Source of the DNA: Candidatus Binatia bacterium
GTDB lineage: Bacteria > Desulfobacterota > Binatia > HRBIN30 > BPIQ01
Reading direction: 5' to 3'
NCBI GenBank assembly: GCA_026004195.1
Contig: BPIQ01000002.1
Coordinates: 1-64,000 of the forward strand
Length of the DNA: 64,000 bases
A program made the translations under genes and the position numbers. This document shows positions 60,352-64,000 of the stretch, piece by piece. The notes under the pieces are model-generated. The model made no database searches, was not told the origin of the DNA, and was given only the letters and a program-made list of their open reading frames with translations. Within the stretch, counting starts at the first letter, position 1. Each line of letters begins with the position of its first letter.

Positions 60352-62175
60352 ATGTGTGGAATCGTGGGTTACGTGGGCAAGCAAGACGCGCTGCCGATCC
60401 TGATCGCGGGACTCTACCGCCTCGAGTATCGGGGCTACGACTCGGCCGGCGTGGCGCTCGTCGCACGCGGAGGACTCAAGGTACACAAGCGAGCCGGGAA
60501 GATCCGGCAGCTCGAGGCGTCGCTGCCCAAGCGGCTCAAGGGCCACATCGGCATCGCTCACACCCGTTGGGCGACCCACGGCGCCCCGAGCGACGCGAAC
60601 TCCCATCCCCACCTCGATTGCAAGCAGAAAATCGCCGTCGTCCACAACGGCATCATCGAGAACGCCGCGGAACTGCGCGCTCAGCTCGAACGGCAGGGAC
60701 ACGTCTTCCGTTCGGAGACGGACACCGAGGTGCTCGCGCACCTGATCGAGTCGGCGAACGGCCGGGATCTCACCGAAGCCGTGAGGCTCGCCCTCGGTGC
60801 CGTACGGGGCACCTACGGCATCGCCGTCCTCGACGAGCGTTTCCCCGACCGGCTCGTCGTCGCCCGCAACGGTAGCCCCGTCGTCATCGGCCTCGGAGAC
60901 AGGGAAATGTTCGTGGCCTCGGACGTCGCCGCTCTCGTGCGCCACACGCAGCACGTCGTCTTCCTCGACGACCGCGAGATCGCCACCGTCGAGGCCGGGG
61001 GATTCCGGACCTCGACCCTCGACGACGAGCCGCGGGAAAAAAGCCCCGCGCGGGTGCAGTGGGGTTACGAAGCCTACGACCGCGGGAGCTACCCCCACTA
61101 CATGCTCAAGGAAATCATGGAGCAGCCCGAAGCCTGCGAGAGGACGCTCAAGGGCCGGCTCGACCACCAGTTCGGGACGGCACGGTTCGGCGGGATCCAC
61201 CTCTCCGCCCGCGACCTTCTCGAGATCCGCCGCGTGAAAATCCTCGGGTGCGGCTCCGCGTACTACGCCGGCATGGCCGGAGCCCACATGATCGAGACCC
61301 TCACGCGCATCCCGGCCGACGCCGAGCCCGCCTCCGAGTTCCGCTACCGGAACCCGGTGATCGAAAAAGAAGCCCTCTACATCGCCGTGAGCCAGTCGGG
61401 CGAGACCGCCGACACGCTGGCCGCGGTCCGGGAAATCCGCCGCAAGGGAGGCCACGTGATGGGGATCGTCAACGTGGTCGGGAGCAGCATCGCGCGGGAG
61501 TGCGGCGGGGGAATCTACATCCATGCGGGCCCGGAAATCGCCGTGGCCTCCACGAAAGCTTTCACCTGCACGCTCGTCGCCTTCGCGCTCTTCGCCCTCC
61601 ACCTCGGCCGTATCCGCGACCTCTCGCCCGGGGAGGGCAAGAGGCTGATCGACGCCCTGCAGAGGCTCCCGGGCCAGATCGCCGAGGTGCTGCGAGGTGC
61701 CGAGCGGATCCGCCGGACGGCCCTCAAGTACGCGCGAGCCGCGAACGCGTTTTTCATCGGCCGCGCCCAGGGGTACCCGGTCGCCCTCGAAGGCGCCCAG
61801 AAACTCAAGGAAATCTCCTACATCCACGCCGAAGCCTACCCGGCGTCCGAGCTCAAGCACGGGCCACTCGCCCTGATCTGCCCCGAAACCCCCACCTTCG
61901 TCGTCCTCCCCCACGACGACCTCTACGAGAAGACGCTTTCCTCCCTCCAGGAGGTGCGGGCGCGCAAGGGCCCGGTCGTGGCCGTCACGAACCCGGGAGA
62001 CGAGCGGCTCGCCTCGCTCGTCGACGACGTCCTTGTCGTTCCGCCCACCGAGCCCGTCCTGAGCCCGATCCTCCTGACGATCCCGCTCCAACTCGTCGCT
62101 TACTACGTCGCCGTCGAGCTCGGGCGCGACGTCGACCAACCCCGGAACCTGGCCAAGAGCGTCACGGTCGAGTAA
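60352..62175 (+). CDS. glmS: Glutamine-fructose-6-phosphate aminotransferase
   Basis: Makes glucosamine-6-phosphate for cell-wall and glycan synthesis. The N-terminal CGIVGYVGKQDALPILIAGL carries the glutaminase Cys, followed by LEYRGYDSAG, IAHTRWATHG and the two SIS domains with SQSGETADTLAA and ASTKAFTCTL; the end is LAKSVTVE with the family's terminal Glu. 607 residues, full length. GAGGGGAGAG lies close before the ATG. No ribozyme-like leader is visible. Confidence 0.97.
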   Translation: MCGIVGYVGKQDALPILIAGLYRLEYRGYDSAGVALVARGGLKVHKRAGKIRQLEASLPKRLKGHIGIAHTRWATHGAPSDANSHPHLDCKQKIAVVHNGIIENAAELRAQLERQGHVFRSETDTEVLAHLIESANGRDLTEAVRLALGAVRGTYGIAVLDERFPDRLVVARNGSPVVIGLGDREMFVASDVAALVRHTQHVVFLDDREIATVEAGGFRTSTLDDEPREKSPARVQWGYEAYDRGSYPHYMLKEIMEQPEACERTLKGRLDHQFGTARFGGIHLSARDLLEIRRVKILGCGSAYYAGMAGAHMIETLTRIPADAEPASEFRYRNPVIEKEALYIAVSQSGETADTLAAVREIRRKGGHVMGIVNVVGSSIARECGGGIYIHAGPEIAVASTKAFTCTLVAFALFALHLGRIRDLSPGEGKRLIDALQRLPGQIAEVLRGAERIRRTALKYARAANAFFIGRAQGYPVALEGAQKLKEISYIHAEAYPASELKHGPLALICPETPTFVVLPHDDLYEKTLSSLQEVRARKGPVVAVTNPGDERLASLVDDVLVVPPTEPVLSPILLTIPLQLVAYYVAVELGRDVDQPRNLAKSVTVE

Positions 62176-62185
62176 AGAAAGCCGT

Positions 62186-62653
62186 GTGGCCGCCGAGAAA
62201 CACGAGAGCCGAGGGCGCCCCCACCTGACGCACGTGGCCCTCTTCGTCCGGGACGTGGACGCGACGGTCGCCTTCTACTCGGAATTCGCCGGCCTCGAGG
62301 TCGTGCACGACCGGACCGACGGCGACGTGCGCGTCGTGTGGCTCGCCGAGGAGCCCCACGACCCCACGTTCGTCATCGTGGCCATCGGCGTTCCGCCGGG
62401 CGAAACCCGAGCTTCGCCGCCCCGCTTCGCCCACTTCGGCTACGACGTCCCCTCTCCGGACGCCGTCGACGCGATCGCCCGGAAGGCCCGCGAAGCGGGC
62501 GTTCTCGTGCAAGACCCCACCGACGGAGGCCCGATCGTGGGGTACTACTGCATGCTCCGGGACCCCGACGGGAATCTGGTGGAGTTCGCCCACGGACAGC
62601 CCATTCGTCCTTCCGACGCTTCCGTCCGGCGGCCGGAGTCGGGCTCGACATGA
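62186..62653 (+). CDS. VOC-family (glyoxalase-like) protein
   Basis: 155 residues with paired beta-alpha-beta3 units: LTHVALFVRDVDATVAFYSE at the start, FAHFGYDVPSPDAVDAIARK in the middle and LRDPDGNLVEFAHGQPIRPS at the end, with His and Glu metal ligands. It could be a methylmalonyl-CoA epimerase-like, glyoxalase or dioxygenase-type enzyme. GTG at 62186 follows glmS by 10 bases and its stop overlaps the acyl-CoA dehydrogenase start as ATGA. Confidence 0.85.
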   Translation: MAAEKHESRGRPHLTHVALFVRDVDATVAFYSEFAGLEVVHDRTDGDVRVVWLAEEPHDPTFVIVAIGVPPGETRASPPRFAHFGYDVPSPDAVDAIARKAREAGVLVQDPTDGGPIVGYYCMLRDPDGNLVEFAHGQPIRPSDASVRRPESGST

Positions 62654-63849
62654 GAGAACCGGCGGGAGCTCGTCCCTTCGACCTTTACGCTCCGACCGAA
62701 GAGCACCGGATGCTCGCTCGCACCCTCGAGGAGTTCGTTCGGAACGAGGTGGAGCCGCAGGCGGACGAATCGAACCGGGCCGAGCGCTTCAACCTCGGGC
62801 TCTTCCGCCGCGCGGCCGAGCTCGGGCTTCTCGGCCTGACCGTTCCCGCCGAAGACGGCGGCGCCGGCCTCGACGCGGTGGCGGCCGTGATGGTACACGA
62901 GGCGCTTTCCACCTCGGACCCGGGCTTCGCGCTCGCCTACCTCGCGCATTCCGTTCTCTTCGTGAACAACTTCTACCGGAACGCGAACCCCGAGCAGCGC
63001 CGGGCCATCCTGCCGCACGTTCTCTCGGGAGAGTGGGTGGGCGGGATGTGCATGACGGAGCCCGAGGCCGGAACGGACGTCCTCGCCATGCGAACGACGG
63101 CGCGGCGCGAGGGCGACCACTACGTGCTCGACGGGCGGAAGATCTTCGTGACGAACGGGGCGATCGACGACACGACCCCCGGGGACGTCTTTCTCGTCTA
63201 CGCCCGGACCGGAGAGCGGGCCATCAGCACGTTCGTCGTCCGGAAGGATTTCCCCGGGTTCCGGCTCGGGCAGCGGCTCAAGAACAAGCTCGGCATGCGC
63301 TCCTCCACGACCGCGGAACTCGTCTTCGACGGCTGCCGCGTGCCGAGAGACCACCTCCTCGGCGAAGAAGGGCAGAGCCTCCTCCACATGATGCGCAACC
63401 TCGAGATCGAGCGGGTCACGCTCGCCGCCATGTCGCTCGGCATCGCGCGGCGCTGCCTCGAAGTCATGGTGCGACACGCGAACGAGCGAAAGACGTTCGG
63501 CGTACCGATCCGCGAGCATGGCCAGATCCAGCGCTACATCGCCGAGTCCTACGCGCGCTTCCGGGCCGCCCGGGCCTACGTGTACGCCACGGCGAGCCGG
63601 ATGGATCTCGATCGGGCCGGGGGGCGACCGGATGCCGACGGCTGCAAGCTCTTCGCGGCCACGGTCGGCAAGGAAATCGCCGACCACGCGATCCAGGTGC
63701 TCGGCGGCTACGGTTACATGGGGGAGTACGTCGTCGAGCGGCTCTGGCGGGACGCGAAACTCCTCGAGATCGGGGGCGGCACGCTCGAGGCGCACCAGAA
63801 AAACATCACGAAAGACCTCTGCCGCGACCCGAGCTGGCTCGACCGCTGA
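62650..63849 (+). CDS. Acyl-CoA dehydrogenase
   Basis: FAD enzyme that introduces a 2,3-double bond in acyl-CoA and passes electrons to ETF. 399 residues. Conserved blocks: LGLTVPAEDGGAGLDAVAAV, MCMTEPEAGTDVLAMRTTA, KLGMRSSTTAELVFDGCRVP, QVLGGYGYMGEYVVERLWRD and LLEIGGGTLEAHQKNITKDL. The normal catalytic Glu position falls near GGYGYMGEY/ERLWRD in isovaleryl- and short-chain types; substrate class is not certain. ATG at 62650 overlaps the VOC gene stop. Confidence 0.94.
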   Translation: MREPAGARPFDLYAPTEEHRMLARTLEEFVRNEVEPQADESNRAERFNLGLFRRAAELGLLGLTVPAEDGGAGLDAVAAVMVHEALSTSDPGFALAYLAHSVLFVNNFYRNANPEQRRAILPHVLSGEWVGGMCMTEPEAGTDVLAMRTTARREGDHYVLDGRKIFVTNGAIDDTTPGDVFLVYARTGERAISTFVVRKDFPGFRLGQRLKNKLGMRSSTTAELVFDGCRVPRDHLLGEEGQSLLHMMRNLEIERVTLAAMSLGIARRCLEVMVRHANERKTFGVPIREHGQIQRYIAESYARFRAARAYVYATASRMDLDRAGGRPDADGCKLFAATVGKEIADHAIQVLGGYGYMGEYVVERLWRDAKLLEIGGGTLEAHQKNITKDLCRDPSWLDR

Positions 63850-63850
63850 G

Positions 63851-64000
63851 TCAGCGGGGCTCCACGTAGAGGTCTTTCATCTCGCGCTCGACGGGATCGG
63901 TGGGGTCGAACTCCTTTCGGCTCCGCAGGCGGCGGAAAATCCCCCGGCGACGCCGGATGTCTTCGAGCTCGCGTTCTTTGCGCTCCTGGGCGTAGAACTC
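63851..64000 (-). CDS. Hypothetical protein, C-terminal 49 residues only
   Basis: The frame is open from the window edge to TGA at 63851-63853. The visible end is highly charged (RRRRGIFRRLRSRKEFDPTD, then PVEREMKDLYVEPR). Not recognised; convergent with the acyl-CoA dehydrogenase gene. Confidence 0.5.
   Translation of the reverse strand, partial: EFYAQERKERELEDIRRRRGIFRRLRSRKEFDPTDPVEREMKDLYVEPR

Overview
The window is a high-GC (roughly two-thirds G+C) bacterial chromosome segment with short intergenic gaps, many GTG starts and frequent 4-base GTGA/ATGA overlaps between co-directional genes. Gene content (thiolases, acyl-CoA dehydrogenase, acyl-CoA synthetase, F420-type luciferase-like oxidoreductase, SnoaL-like proteins, SDRs, MeaB, an RND/MMPL exporter with a LolA-like partner, and a secreted Thr/Pro/Ser-rich protein ending in a dockerin-like Asp repeat) resembles uncultured delta-proteobacteria-like or Binatota-type soil/aquatic lineages. 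That placement is inference; no marker gene settles it.

Layout. 1-9.7 kb (minus strand): a surface-glycan cluster with a methyltransferase, two tandem paralogous GT-C membrane proteins carrying C-terminal HEAT repeats, a GT4 glycosyltransferase, a dolichol-phosphate-mannose-synthase-like GT2 and GDP-mannose 4,6-dehydratase. 9.7-20.5 kb: an accessory region rich in REP-like palindromes, with an Fe-S aldo/keto reductase, a copper amine oxidase, a SnoaL-like protein and an SDR, an intact Phd/VapC toxin-antitoxin pair, the decayed remains of a DUF4258/YgiT pair and of an aspartic protease, and a heptad-repeat coiled-coil protein. 20.5-24.5 kb: long-type glyA with a good promoter and leader, a PLD-family nuclease-like gene and aroC. 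24.9-32.4 kb: a second glycosyltransferase cluster (GT39, N-formylglutamate-amidohydrolase-like protein, TPR protein, GT39-TPR fusion). 32.4-40.3 kb: FKBP isomerase, acyl-CoA synthetase, LolA-like protein, RND exporter fused to a cyclic-nucleotide-binding domain, thiolase. 40.3-47.5 kb: secreted and lipid-anchored proteins, a hybrid sensor kinase with a GAF domain, an F420-type oxidoreductase with a signal peptide, and tRNA-Met. 47.5-64 kb: phosphatase, MeaB, membrane proteins, groL, SCP2-thiolase plus OB-fold pair, small metabolic genes, peptide deformylase, glmS, VOC protein, acyl-CoA dehydrogenase.

The most unusual signal is a family of 20-base hairpins (7-base stem, 6-base loop) in five clusters, 16 of them perfect copies of one sequence. 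Three stem types share a 5' CGGAG head that is complementary, fully or partly, to the hairpin loop. This is the layout of REP elements moved by RAYT transposases, but no RAYT gene lies in the window. A second pattern is that four long genes are each broken by one frame change, and all four are restored by removing one base. Either the assembly carries small insertions or these genes are decaying.
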